From contig CAVRCT010000006.1 of NCBI GenBank assembly GCA_963719645.1, forward strand, positions 86,465-150,464: 64,000 nt of DNA. The letters are read 5' to 3'. The number at the start of each line of letters is the position of its first letter. Position 1 is the stretch's first letter. The position numbers and the translations under genes were made by a program. The stretch is from CAVRCT01 sp963719645. GTDB lineage: Bacteria; Pseudomonadota; Gammaproteobacteria; DSM-16500. Of this stretch, positions 36,242 to 45,021 are shown one piece after another. The notes under the pieces were generated by a model. The model did no database searches. It was not told the DNA's origin and worked only from the letters and a program-made list of their open reading frames with translations.

Positions 36242-36763
36242 TCATTCTGCTTCTTTCATTCCGGTAAAAACAATAGATTTTGTTGAGCCCCATTCTGGTT
36301 CATAGAGACCTTTTTCAACCCAATAATTAAACGAACTATGCTCCCATTCTCCCGGTGATTTTACCAGTCCATGTTTGACGGGGTTGTAATGAATGTAATC
36401 TATATGTTTTTGCCAGTCGTGCTCATCACGAATTATATGTTCCCAAAAACGACGTTGCCAAACTTCTTTCTCTTTGCGCTGATTGCTGGAAGTTTTTATT
36501 TCCATCGAAAAAAATCGTTTGATTAAACGCCAGCGAGTTGAAAAATCGTGGTCATTTTCTGGTAATTTCCAGAGGCAATGTAGATGATCAGGTAATATCA
36601 CAATAGCATTTAAAGAGAATGGATGATTTTTCTTCACTTTATTAATTGCAACTTTGAAGTGTTTTACGTTTTCGGGGTTAGAAAAAAGAGGGCGTCTTTG
36701 ATAAGTAACTAATGTAAAAAAATAATTACCACCTGCTTGATAGCATCTTTTGTACTGACTCAT
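36242..36763 (-). CDS. REP-associated tyrosine transposase (RAYT)
   Basis: 173 aa of the Y1/IS200-like HUH family. It begins with the typical YKRCYQAGGNYFFTLVTYQR. The metal-binding HUH motif is HLHCLW in ILPDHLHCLW. The catalytic Tyr is in the YIHYNPVKHGLV region, preceded by FWEHIIRDEHDW. RAYTs bind and nick REP hairpins, and this gene has REP arrays of one family directly on both sides. That supports it as the source or maintainer of those repeats. AAGGA lies 9 nt before the ATG. Confidence 0.92.
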   Translation of the reverse strand: MSQYKRCYQAGGNYFFTLVTYQRRPLFSNPENVKHFKVAINKVKKNHPFSLNAIVILPDHLHCLWKLPENDHDFSTRWRLIKRFFSMEIKTSSNQRKEKEVWQRRFWEHIIRDEHDWQKHIDYIHYNPVKHGLVKSPGEWEHSSFNYWVEKGLYEPEWGSTKSIVFTGMKEAE

Positions 36764-36803
36764 GTTTTTTTATCCTTATTTTATTTCAACGAAGATGGAT
36801 AGT

Positions 36804-37081
36804 TGGTGGATTACGACGCAAAGGGCGCGTCTAATCCACCCTACAAAAACCCAAGCTCGTTAATAAAAGTGTAGGGTGGATTAGACGCGCCCTTTGCGTC
36901 GTAATCCACCAGGGGGGGGATTTTTCAAGACAAAAACCCAAGCTCGTTAATAAAAGTGTAGGGTGGATTAGACGCGCTCTTTGCGTCGTAATCCACCAGG
37001 GGGGGTTCAAGACAAAAACCCAAGCTCATTAATATAAAGTGTAGGGTGGATTAGACGCGCCCTTTGCGTCGTAATCCACCG
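36804..37081. repeat. REP array right of the RAYT gene
   Basis: Four REP palindromes of the GGTGGATTACGACGC family: the first in direct and the following three in inverted orientation. The spacers carry AAAACCCAAGCTCGTTAATA, the reverse complement of the left array's linker. Runs of seven G occur after two units. The array ends 13 nt before the next gene's stop. Confidence 0.88.
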
Positions 37082-37093
37082 GAGGGGAATTTT

Positions 37094-38230
37094 TCAAGGA
37101 GAGATCAATTTTTTCACCGTCTGCACCGCAGAATGCCAATTTAATCGAGTGGCGTATTCATTAAAAGATGACAACGCAAGCGCTTCGTACTGAGAATAAT
37201 TTGCCATCAAATTCATAATATATTGGCAATACCGTTCAGGCTCTGCCTCTAACGCAAATGTCATGCCATTGATGTTATCTTTCACGACAGACGAAATGCC
37301 GCCAGCATACGATGTCAAACACGGCAAACCAAATGCATTGGCTTCACAAAATACGATGCCAAATGCTTCCGCGCGCGAGGGAACAAATAAAAAATGCGAT
37401 TCGCTTAATAAGCGATTAATTTTTTGTACGCCTTCTGGGGTGCGTTTAGAGATGAATCCGTGACAATGAATATAAGGAGGAATTGGCACATCCTTAGGCG
37501 GAGAGCAACCCACAAAATTCACTTCCACAGGCTGTCCCGCTTTATGCAAGGCTTTGGCAACTCTAAACACAATGTCGCCGCCTTTGCGGTGCCAATGCTT
37601 GCCCAAAAATAATAACTTAACCAACTTACGCGAACGCGTGGCTAACAAGGTTCGAATTGTTTGTTCGGTATGATGGCATTGAATGTTTGCGCCAAACGGC
37701 ACGACTTTGACTTTTTCCTTGCTGACACCATAAATTTCTAATGCCGTCCGAGCTGCCCAGTCCGACGAAAAAATAGCTAAATCACAGCGCGATAAACATT
37801 CTTGGGTAATGCGGTTGCCTTGTGCAATAGAGCTTGCGGAATGATTCGAAAATCCAGGATAAAATCCAATTAAACTGGCATATAAGCCATCTGTCCAAAG
37901 CACCAGCGGTTGTTTGCAATCTAAATAAGCAATAGGATTAATTTGCGGGGCAATAATAGCATCAACCGACAGTTTAGCTAACTGTTGGCCGACTTGTTCA
38001 GAATAATATTTTGCAGCGGTTACATTAAAACGAGGGCTTTCACGTTGACCGCAGGCGAATTCTTTCCAACATTGTTTGAGCTTAAAACCCATGGGCAATT
38101 TGCGTTCCAAGTTGCCAATGTATTCCACTTGATCGCCGAGAGAGGCCAAGGTGTGAGCCATGTAATAGGGCGTGCCAGACCAATTGTTAATATCTCTGGC
38201 ATCAAACGTGGTCGCGAGAGCGAGCTTCAT
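37094..38230 (-). CDS. Family 4 glycosyltransferase
   Basis: 378 aa from ATG 38230, with AGGA 8 nt upstream (an earlier in-frame ATG exists at 38257). The N-terminal SGTPYYMAHTLASLG is followed by LFLGKHWHRKGGDIV at the domain linker and the donor motif AEAFGIVFCEANAFGLP with both Glu residues of E-x7-E. PAGGISSVV-like and NGMTF segments follow. It is predicted to add a sugar during surface-polysaccharide synthesis; donor and acceptor are unknown. The acceptor-side sequence differs from the other two GT4 enzymes. Confidence 0.83.
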   Translation of the reverse strand: MKLALATTFDARDINNWSGTPYYMAHTLASLGDQVEYIGNLERKLPMGFKLKQCWKEFACGQRESPRFNVTAAKYYSEQVGQQLAKLSVDAIIAPQINPIAYLDCKQPLVLWTDGLYASLIGFYPGFSNHSASSIAQGNRITQECLSRCDLAIFSSDWAARTALEIYGVSKEKVKVVPFGANIQCHHTEQTIRTLLATRSRKLVKLLFLGKHWHRKGGDIVFRVAKALHKAGQPVEVNFVGCSPPKDVPIPPYIHCHGFISKRTPEGVQKINRLLSESHFLFVPSRAEAFGIVFCEANAFGLPCLTSYAGGISSVVKDNINGMTFALEAEPERYCQYIMNLMANYSQYEALALSSFNEYATRLNWHSAVQTVKKLISP

Positions 38231-38327
38231 GTGTGAGATCCTGTCGTAAACTTCCATATAATATAAACTACTCCCACTTTCTCTGTCATGCGCACAATGT
38301 CTGGTTAATTAGTATCACATTTCAACT

Positions 38328-38435
38328 CCGTCATTGCGAGGAGCGTTTTTTGCGACGAAGCAATCCAGTTTTTGGCTTATTCGAAACCTATAAACTGGAT
38401 TGCTTCGTCGCAAAAAACGCTCCTCGCAATGACGG
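38328..38435. repeat. Long palindrome, family C, copy 1
   Basis: CCGTCATTGCGAGGAGCG... pairs with its reverse complement ...CGCTCCTCGCAATGACGG across arms of nearly 50 nt, with a short centre. Copies are at 50442-50547 and 59530-59633. It lies in the 370-nt gap before galU and would form a long hairpin in either transcript. Confidence 0.82.
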
Positions 38436-38599
38436 AAACGTGCCACTGCTCTACATTTCTACCGTTTAGCTAGACTTTTAGTGTACCCCTCGTTTTAGGT
38501 GGGGCAAGAATGGCGCGGCGCGATGTTATAACAGGTTGCTGTACCCTAAACAAGGTATGTGTTAACATTCGCCCATTTTAATCAATGGATCACACTAGC

Positions 38600-39472
38600 A
38601 TGAAAGTAATTAAAGCGGTATTTCCGGTGGCAGGCTTAGGAACTCGATTTTTACCTGCAACTAAGGCAAATCCGAAAGAAATGATGCCTATTGTGGATAA
38701 ACCCTTGATTCAATATGCGGTGGAAGAAGCGGTTTCAGCAGGTATCACCGAATTAATCTTTGTCACCAGCAGCAGTAAGCGCGCGATCGAGGACCATTTT
38801 GATTCCAATTTTGAGTTGGAATCCAATCTGATTGAGCGCGGCAAATTCGATTTGCTGGAAATTGTCCGCGATATTTTGCCACAGGGTGTGTCGTGTGCTT
38901 ACATACGGCAAAAATCGCCTCAAGGCCTCGGTCATGCCGTGTTGTGTGCCAAACAATTAATTATGAATGAACCGTTTGCCGTGTTATTAGCAGATGATTT
39001 AATTGATGGTGGCAAAACACCTTGTTTAGCACAAATGATGGATGCCTATAATGAGACAGCCGCTAGCATCATCGCTGTTCAAAAAATCGAACCCAGTGAA
39101 ACCAGAAAATACGGTATCGTAGATGTGCCAACGCATACAACGCCATTAACGTCGATTCAAGGCATCATCGAAAAACCTGAACCCGCTAATGCACCTTCTA
39201 ATTTAGGGGTGGTTGGTCGTTATATTTTGACCCCGCGTATTTTTGCACTATTAGAAAAAACAGCGCATGGCTCAGGTGGCGAAATTCAATTAACCGATGC
39301 GATTGCCAAATTGCTAACCGAAGAACAAGTTTACTCGTTACAGTTCAAAGGGAAGCGTTACGATTGCGGCACCAAACTAGGTTATTTGGAAGCAACAATT
39401 GCTTACGCATTAAAACATCCTGAGTTAGCCGATAGCTTTAAACAATCATTACGAGAGATGATGGATGCTTAG
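38600..39472 (+). CDS. galU: UTP-glucose-1-phosphate uridylyltransferase
   Basis: 290 aa from ATG 38600, which gives the typical N terminus (MKVIKAVFPVAGLGTRFLPA). The nucleotide motif is followed by TKANPKEMMPIVDKPLIQYA, VLLADD, IIEKPEP and GRYILTP. It makes UDP-glucose, feeding the UDP-glucose dehydrogenase encoded two genes on. It overlaps the next gene by 8 nt, so the galU - GT-C - ugd genes form one unit. Confidence 0.94.
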   Translation: MKVIKAVFPVAGLGTRFLPATKANPKEMMPIVDKPLIQYAVEEAVSAGITELIFVTSSSKRAIEDHFDSNFELESNLIERGKFDLLEIVRDILPQGVSCAYIRQKSPQGLGHAVLCAKQLIMNEPFAVLLADDLIDGGKTPCLAQMMDAYNETAASIIAVQKIEPSETRKYGIVDVPTHTTPLTSIQGIIEKPEPANAPSNLGVVGRYILTPRIFALLEKTAHGSGGEIQLTDAIAKLLTEEQVYSLQFKGKRYDCGTKLGYLEATIAYALKHPELADSFKQSLREMMDA

Positions 39473-40976
39473 AGTCAAGCATGAGCACATTGCACTGTAT
39501 TGGATCGCAGCCTGTATCAGTATTGTATTATCTCTGTGGACGGCAAGTCGCGTATTTGTCATTAATCCGGATGGAATTTGTTATCTGCAAAGTGCTGAAA
39601 CAGTAGCGAATGGTTTGAGCGCTGGTATGCATTTGTGTGATCAAGCCAGTTGGCCTTTTTATTCAATCTTGATTTTTAGTGTGAGCAAACTCACGGGGTT
39701 TTCCTCGCTGCACGCTGCCTTTTTTTTAGATAGTCTTTTTTCTCTCATGACCGTTTTAGCATTTATTGCTGTGATCGCACAGTGCACGACAAACAAACGC
39801 ATTATTGGGCTAGCGGCACTTGTTATCTTGTGTGCGCATTCATTTAATGGATTGCGTGCCGAAATAATTCGTGACCACGGTTTCTGGGCTTTTTATGTCA
39901 TGTCGCTGTATTTTTTCTTGCGCTATTTACGTCAGCCAAGCGGTGTGCTTGCCATGTTATGGAGTGGTGCTCTCTTAGTGGCGACATTGTTTCGGGTGGA
40001 GGGCGCTTTGTTTTTATTGTTGTTGCCTTTCAGTGTGTTGCTCGATTTGCGTCAGCCATTCGGTAAGCGGATCTTAGCGTATTTGCAATTAAATGGCTTG
40101 TTGATTGTTGCGGGCATTTTTTTCGTGAGTTGGGTGATGTTGCATGCAGGTCATTCCATTGGCAGACTGTTTGAAATTCAATATCAATTACTGCATGGCT
40201 TGCAAACATTAGGCAACAATTTCGCCGCTAATTCAAGTTTACTGAGCCAACATGTTTTGAATGTTTATGCAAGACATGATGCCTCCAGCATTTTTGCATT
40301 GATGCTCATGGGTTGGTATGTCATGAGTGTGGTGAGTAGCGTTTCATTGATTTATGCCGTGTTAATGGTGTATGCCTGGATAAAACGGTTAGCGCAATTG
40401 GATTTTGCTGCGCGGTTAGCGATATGGGCATATCTCTTTGTGAATGTGTTGATCACGGCTGGGTTTTTAGTGGATCATTTGTTTTTAGCCAAGCGCTACT
40501 TAATTGCAATGTCACTGGTGTTAATGCTATGGGTTCCTTTTGCATTGGATCGTCTGATACAACAATGGCAAATTCGTAAATGGCCATTGATCGCAGCGAG
40601 TCTCTTCCTGTTTGTTTATGCAATCGGTGGCGTGATTGAATTCGGCCATTCGAAAAAATATATTCGCGATGCAGGTGATTGGTTAGCGGAAAATGCGCCG
40701 CCTGCCGCGACTCTTTACAGTAATGATTATCAACTGTTGTATTACTCTAAGCATATTGGCAACAGCATTTTTACCAAAGGCAAAGAATTTGCGGATTTAA
40801 CGGTGATTGATGACAAGAAATGGCAGCACTATGATTTCTTGGCGATACGTACCAGTCAAAAAGAAACAGAACAAAATAAGAAAATTTTACAAGCCATGAA
40901 TTTAGTTCCGGTTGCAGTGTTTCAAAATAATCGAAAAGATGAAGTGCGAATTTATCAGACAAAGGTCGGAGGGTAG
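39465..40976 (+). CDS. Polytopic membrane protein, GT39/GT-C-like
   Basis: 503 aa, about ten to eleven helices. A first periplasmic loop contains NPDGICYLQSAE, where the Asp fits the GT-C catalytic position. The C-terminal soluble domain of about 100 residues (KKYIRDAGDWLAENAPPAATLYSND) has the layout of other bacterial GT39-like proteins. It is placed between galU and ugd, with overlap upstream and 3 nt downstream, so it probably acts on a polymer or lipid containing their sugars. Confidence 0.72.
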   Translation: MLRVKHEHIALYWIAACISIVLSLWTASRVFVINPDGICYLQSAETVANGLSAGMHLCDQASWPFYSILIFSVSKLTGFSSLHAAFFLDSLFSLMTVLAFIAVIAQCTTNKRIIGLAALVILCAHSFNGLRAEIIRDHGFWAFYVMSLYFFLRYLRQPSGVLAMLWSGALLVATLFRVEGALFLLLLPFSVLLDLRQPFGKRILAYLQLNGLLIVAGIFFVSWVMLHAGHSIGRLFEIQYQLLHGLQTLGNNFAANSSLLSQHVLNVYARHDASSIFALMLMGWYVMSVVSSVSLIYAVLMVYAWIKRLAQLDFAARLAIWAYLFVNVLITAGFLVDHLFLAKRYLIAMSLVLMLWVPFALDRLIQQWQIRKWPLIAASLFLFVYAIGGVIEFGHSKKYIRDAGDWLAENAPPAATLYSNDYQLLYYSKHIGNSIFTKGKEFADLTVIDDKKWQHYDFLAIRTSQKETEQNKKILQAMNLVPVAVFQNNRKDEVRIYQTKVGG

Positions 40977-40979
40977 GTT

Positions 40980-42314
40980 GTGAATATTACCGTAATTGGC
41001 GCAGGTTATGTAGGACTCGTGACAGGCGCGTGTTTTGCTGAGTTAGGCAATCAAGTGACCTGCGTGGATGTGAATCACGAAAAAATTGCAAATTTGCAAA
41101 AAGGTATTTTACCCATCTATGAACCGGGTTTAGAAACGATGGTGACATCCAATTTAAATGAAGGCCGTTTGCATTTTGCCACGTCAATTACAGCTGCAAA
41201 TGCTACACCGCATGCTATTTTTATTGCAGTGGGCACACCCAGCGGCAAAGATGGTTCGGCTGATATGCAATACGTGTTAGAAGCGGCGCGCAATGTGGGC
41301 GACTATCTCACGGAAGATTGCATCATTGTGGATAAATCGACAGTGCCGGTGGGGGTGGCGGATCAAGTGAGGGCGATCATTCAAGCGGGTTTAACCAAAC
41401 GCCAGATAGCCGCTCGGTTTGATGTGGTCAGCAATCCAGAATTTTTGCGCGAAGGGGCTGCCATTGATGATTTTATGAAGCCTGATCGTATCATCGTCGG
41501 TTTATCGTCTGAAAAAGCTAAATCACTGATGCTTGAATTGTATAAACCCATTTTGCGTAACCCTGAAAAAATTTATTTCATGAATGTGAAAGATGCTGAG
41601 ATGACAAAATATGTGGCCAATGCAATGCTCGCTACCAAAATTTCATTTATGAATGAAATGGCCGTCTTGTGTGAACGCATGGGGGTGGATGTCGAAAATG
41701 TTCGGATTGGTATTGGATCGGATTCCAGAATTGGCAATGCGTTTATTTATCCGGGCTGTGGTTATGGTGGTTCTTGTTTTCCAAAAGATGTCAAAGCGCT
41801 CATGCGCATGGCGGAAACGAATGGATTAGATCCGGTGATTTTGCGTGCGGTGGAAGAGCGTAATCATCAGCAAAAGCATTTATTACCCACCAAAGTGTTG
41901 AATCGATTTGGTACCGATTTATCGAACGTGAAAATTGGTGTGTGGGGATTGTCTTTTAAACCGGGTACAGATGATATGCGTGAAGCGTCTTCTCTGGTGT
42001 TGTTGGATAAATTGATTCAACACAATGCGTTGATCCAGGCGTATGATCCTGTTGCGATGCCGGTTGCGCGACAAATGTTTCCGAATGAATGGTTTGAATC
42101 GGGTCAATTGCGTTTTGCGGAACATCAATACGATGCGTTGCAAGATGTTGATGCATTGGTGTTAGTCACTGAATGGAAATCATTTTGTTATCCTGATTTA
42201 ACCGCGATGAAAAAAATAATGCGCCAACATATTGTCTTTGATGGTCGTAACCAATATGATCCGAAAAATCTGCAAGATGCTGAATTTGAATATTATGGCA
42301 TTGGTCGGGGATAA
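40980..42314 (+). CDS. ugd: UDP-glucose 6-dehydrogenase
   Basis: 444 aa, full length. NAD motif GAGYVGL starts at residue 7, with STVPVG and NPEFLREGAAIDDF. The catalytic Cys266 is in GYGGSCFPKD, and the C-terminal domain has WGLSFKPGTDDMREA. It oxidises UDP-glucose twice to UDP-glucuronate. GTG start with GGAGGG about 10 nt upstream. It is the end of the galU unit and a source of acidic sugar for capsule, EPS or LPS. Confidence 0.94.
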   Translation: MNITVIGAGYVGLVTGACFAELGNQVTCVDVNHEKIANLQKGILPIYEPGLETMVTSNLNEGRLHFATSITAANATPHAIFIAVGTPSGKDGSADMQYVLEAARNVGDYLTEDCIIVDKSTVPVGVADQVRAIIQAGLTKRQIAARFDVVSNPEFLREGAAIDDFMKPDRIIVGLSSEKAKSLMLELYKPILRNPEKIYFMNVKDAEMTKYVANAMLATKISFMNEMAVLCERMGVDVENVRIGIGSDSRIGNAFIYPGCGYGGSCFPKDVKALMRMAETNGLDPVILRAVEERNHQQKHLLPTKVLNRFGTDLSNVKIGVWGLSFKPGTDDMREASSLVLLDKLIQHNALIQAYDPVAMPVARQMFPNEWFESGQLRFAEHQYDALQDVDALVLVTEWKSFCYPDLTAMKKIMRQHIVFDGRNQYDPKNLQDAEFEYYGIGRG

Positions 42315-42346
42315 AATAATTATTATAAAATAAATAGGGAGTGAGC

Positions 42347-43405
42347 ATGCCTAGTAAGTTACATATAGCTCTTAAGAATTGTGAGTCAACCAAAGAGTCC
42401 ATTCAAGCGTTAATTCAAGATGAAAAGCAGGATGTCCATGAATTGGATGAGCTGAAAAAAAGTCCCATTGAATATGCGGTAGCTTTTGCCGATGTGTCGG
42501 TGGTGGATTATTTACTTCAAGACGGAAATGTAAATCTTAGTTCCTGTGATCCTCTTATCCTTTTTAAATTAGTTGAAATTCGTAACAACGCAGAGATAAG
42601 TTTTCTATTCGCTAAGCGTTATGCTGTGCTGGGCGCGAGTGATTCAAGTATGGCTGCAGGTTTCAATGTGCTCGCAATTGATTATCTCAATTTAATTAAA
42701 AATCCTGATGATTTACGAGACGGGTATTTTGCATTAGCTGTTGCATGTGGAAGCGCATTGCCAGACAAGAAAAGTGAACGAAGCGCACATGAGAAGAAGA
42801 GTGATCAAGCGAACAATGATCAGAGACAAAAAATGATGCCGCAATTAACCGATTTAGTGAATGTGGGCCCTCTGCAATTCTCGTATGTACTGAGTGAAGC
42901 AGAAAACAAAGGAGTTGTTCTCCCGCAAGATAAAGCAGAAGTGTTTAATTGTTTGCAGAATTTAGGGTACAGCTTTTTAATGAGCTTTAAAGACTTGATT
43001 GAACAAGATCACTATTATCATTTATTATTTGCCCTCGTTTGGGATGATCAATCTTATGATGTAATTGACTGTCTCGATGAAAAAGTTGAGGACGATGCGC
43101 CCGTAAAAGAAACCGACAAAGAAGAAGAGGTTTTAAAAACGGTGCTTGTTTCGAGACATTCTGAAAAAGAAAAATATGAAATATTAGATGCTCATTTTGC
43201 GCGTGGATTGCTTTATCCGAATAGTTTGCCTAAACTCGCACTTTTTAAAAAATATCATGATCAAGTGGCTGAGAATGTGCTACGGGGAGAATGTTATTTT
43301 GGTAAGAAAAATCGCGTGATGATTTGGCAACGGACAGGTGCCACACCTGATCCGAGAGGGCCAGGTCCATGGCTTCCTAATGGGTATCGTCGGAGGGGAA
43401 TCTGA
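42347..43405 (+). CDS. Unknown protein with a degenerate ankyrin-like N terminus
   Basis: 352 aa from ATG 42347, with GGGAG 6 nt upstream. The segment SPIEYAVAFADVSVVDYLLQ resembles one ankyrin unit; no further clear repeats follow. The middle is charged (KKSERSAHEKKSDQANNDQR). An acidic stretch near 240-265 (DEKVEDDAPVKETDKEEE) and a Pro/Arg-rich tail (PDPRGPGPWLPNGYRRRGI) follow. There is no signal peptide or membrane helix. In Legionellales such proteins are often candidate secreted effectors, but nothing here proves that. Confidence 0.65.
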   Translation: MPSKLHIALKNCESTKESIQALIQDEKQDVHELDELKKSPIEYAVAFADVSVVDYLLQDGNVNLSSCDPLILFKLVEIRNNAEISFLFAKRYAVLGASDSSMAAGFNVLAIDYLNLIKNPDDLRDGYFALAVACGSALPDKKSERSAHEKKSDQANNDQRQKMMPQLTDLVNVGPLQFSYVLSEAENKGVVLPQDKAEVFNCLQNLGYSFLMSFKDLIEQDHYYHLLFALVWDDQSYDVIDCLDEKVEDDAPVKETDKEEEVLKTVLVSRHSEKEKYEILDAHFARGLLYPNSLPKLALFKKYHDQVAENVLRGECYFGKKNRVMIWQRTGATPDPRGPGPWLPNGYRRRGI

Positions 43406-43429
43406 TAGAGAGTGCTGTTTAGCCCATGC

Positions 43430-43571
43430 GCGTCAAGTTAAGATAATTTTGCTTAGTTGTAGGGTGGCACGGCGCCTTTTGCCGTAATCCACCTTATCAA
43501 ATTGCTGCAACTTGGTGGATTACGACGCAAAAGGCGCGTCTAATCCACCCTACATTTTCCTTAGCTTGACG
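43430..43571. repeat. BIME-like REP pair, second copy
   Basis: Outer GCGTCAAGTTAAG (43430) and CCTTAGCTTGACG (ending 43571) enclose two inverted REP palindromes of the RAYT family with the same TTATCAAATTGCTGC linker as the copy at 7925-8098. Confidence 0.75.
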
Positions 43572-43604
43572 TGTATGAGGTATTCCTCCGCTGTGTCGTC
43601 CTGA

Positions 43605-45020
43605 AAAATCTTGTGCCCGTCAGCTCGCAGGGCTTAGGTATTCCTCCACTGTGTCGTCCTGAAAAATCTTACGCCAAAATTATTTGACCGTAGTTATCGC
43701 AGTAGCGCGTAAGATTTATTCAGGATCCACGAACAAAGAGCTCATTCCTGAATTTATATGGATCGATGATACTCAAATGGATCCTGAATAAATATTCCGT
43801 GCGAACACCGTCCCTACGGTTAAAATACGTTGACGTCATATTTTTCAGGACGACGCATGGGTGGAATTTGCGTCGATCCGTCAGTCCGCAGGGCTTAGGT
43901 ATTCCTCCACTGCGTCGTTCTGAAAAATCTTACGCCCATCAGCTCGCAGGGCTTAGGTATTCCTCCGCTGTGTCGTCCTGAAAAATCTTACGCCCAAATT
44001 ATTTGACCGTAGTTATCGCAGTAGCGCGTAAGATTTATTCAGGATCCACGAACGAAGAGCTCATTCCTTAAATTATATGGATCGATGATACTCAAATGGA
44101 TCCTGAATAAATATTCCGTGCGAATACCGTCCCTACGGTTAAAATACGTTGACGTCATATTTTTCAGGACGACGCATGGGTGGAATTTGCGTCGATCCGT
44201 CAGTTCGCAGGGCTTAGGTATTCCTCCACTGTGTCGTCCTGAAAAATCTTACGCCCAAATTATTTGACCGTAGTTATCGCAGTAGCGCGTAAGATTTATT
44301 CAGGATCCACGAACGAAGAGCTCATTCCTTAAATTATATGGATCGATGATACTCAAATGGATCCTGAATAAATATTCCGTGCGAATACCGTCCCTACGGT
44401 TAAAATACGTTGACGTCATATTTTTCAGGACGACGCATGGGTGGAATTTGCGTCGATCCGTCAGCTCGCAGGGCTTAGGTATTCCTCCACTGTGTCGTCC
44501 TGAAAAATCTTACGCCCAAATTATTTGACCGTAGTTATCGCAGTAGCGCGTAAGATTTATTCAGGATCCACGAACGAAGAGCTCATTCCTTAAATTATAT
44601 GGATCGATGATACTCAAATGGATCCTGAATAAATATTCCGTGCGAATACCGTCCCTACGGTTAAAATACGTTGACGTCATATTTTTCAGGACGACGCATG
44701 GGTGGAATTTGCGTCGATCCGTCAGTTCGCAGGGCTTAGGTATTCCTCCACTGTGTCGTCCTGAAAAATCTTACGCCCAAATTATTTGACCGTAGTTATC
44801 GCAGTAGCGCGTAAGATTTATTCAGGATCCACGAACGAAGAGCTCATTCCTTAAATTATATGGATCGATGATACTCAAATGGATCCTGAATAAATATTCC
44901 GTGCGAATACCGTCCCTACGGTTAAAATACGTTGACGTCATATTTTTCAGGACGACGCATGGGTGGAATTTGCGTCGATCCACGAATGAAGAATTCACTC
45001 CTGAATTTATATGGATCAGA
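43605..45020. repeat. 261-bp direct tandem repeat array
   Basis: Five anchors of the same sequence lie at 43766, 44085, 44346, 44607 and 44868. The last three intervals are exactly 261 nt, and the first is 319 because a 58-nt piece is duplicated. Each unit has internal inverted parts: ATTTATTCAGGATCC / GGATCCTGAATAAAT, and GTCGTCCTGAAAAAT paired with ATTTTTCAGGACGAC. Copies are nearly identical. A partial unit precedes the array, and it ends against the stop of the Sel1 gene. The repeated 60-aa open frames inside are by-products. Confidence 0.88.
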
Positions 45021-45021
45021 G

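Noticed and set aside
43605..45020. Possible CRISPR array
   Set aside because: Units are 261 nt and nearly identical throughout, with no unique spacers and no cas genes.
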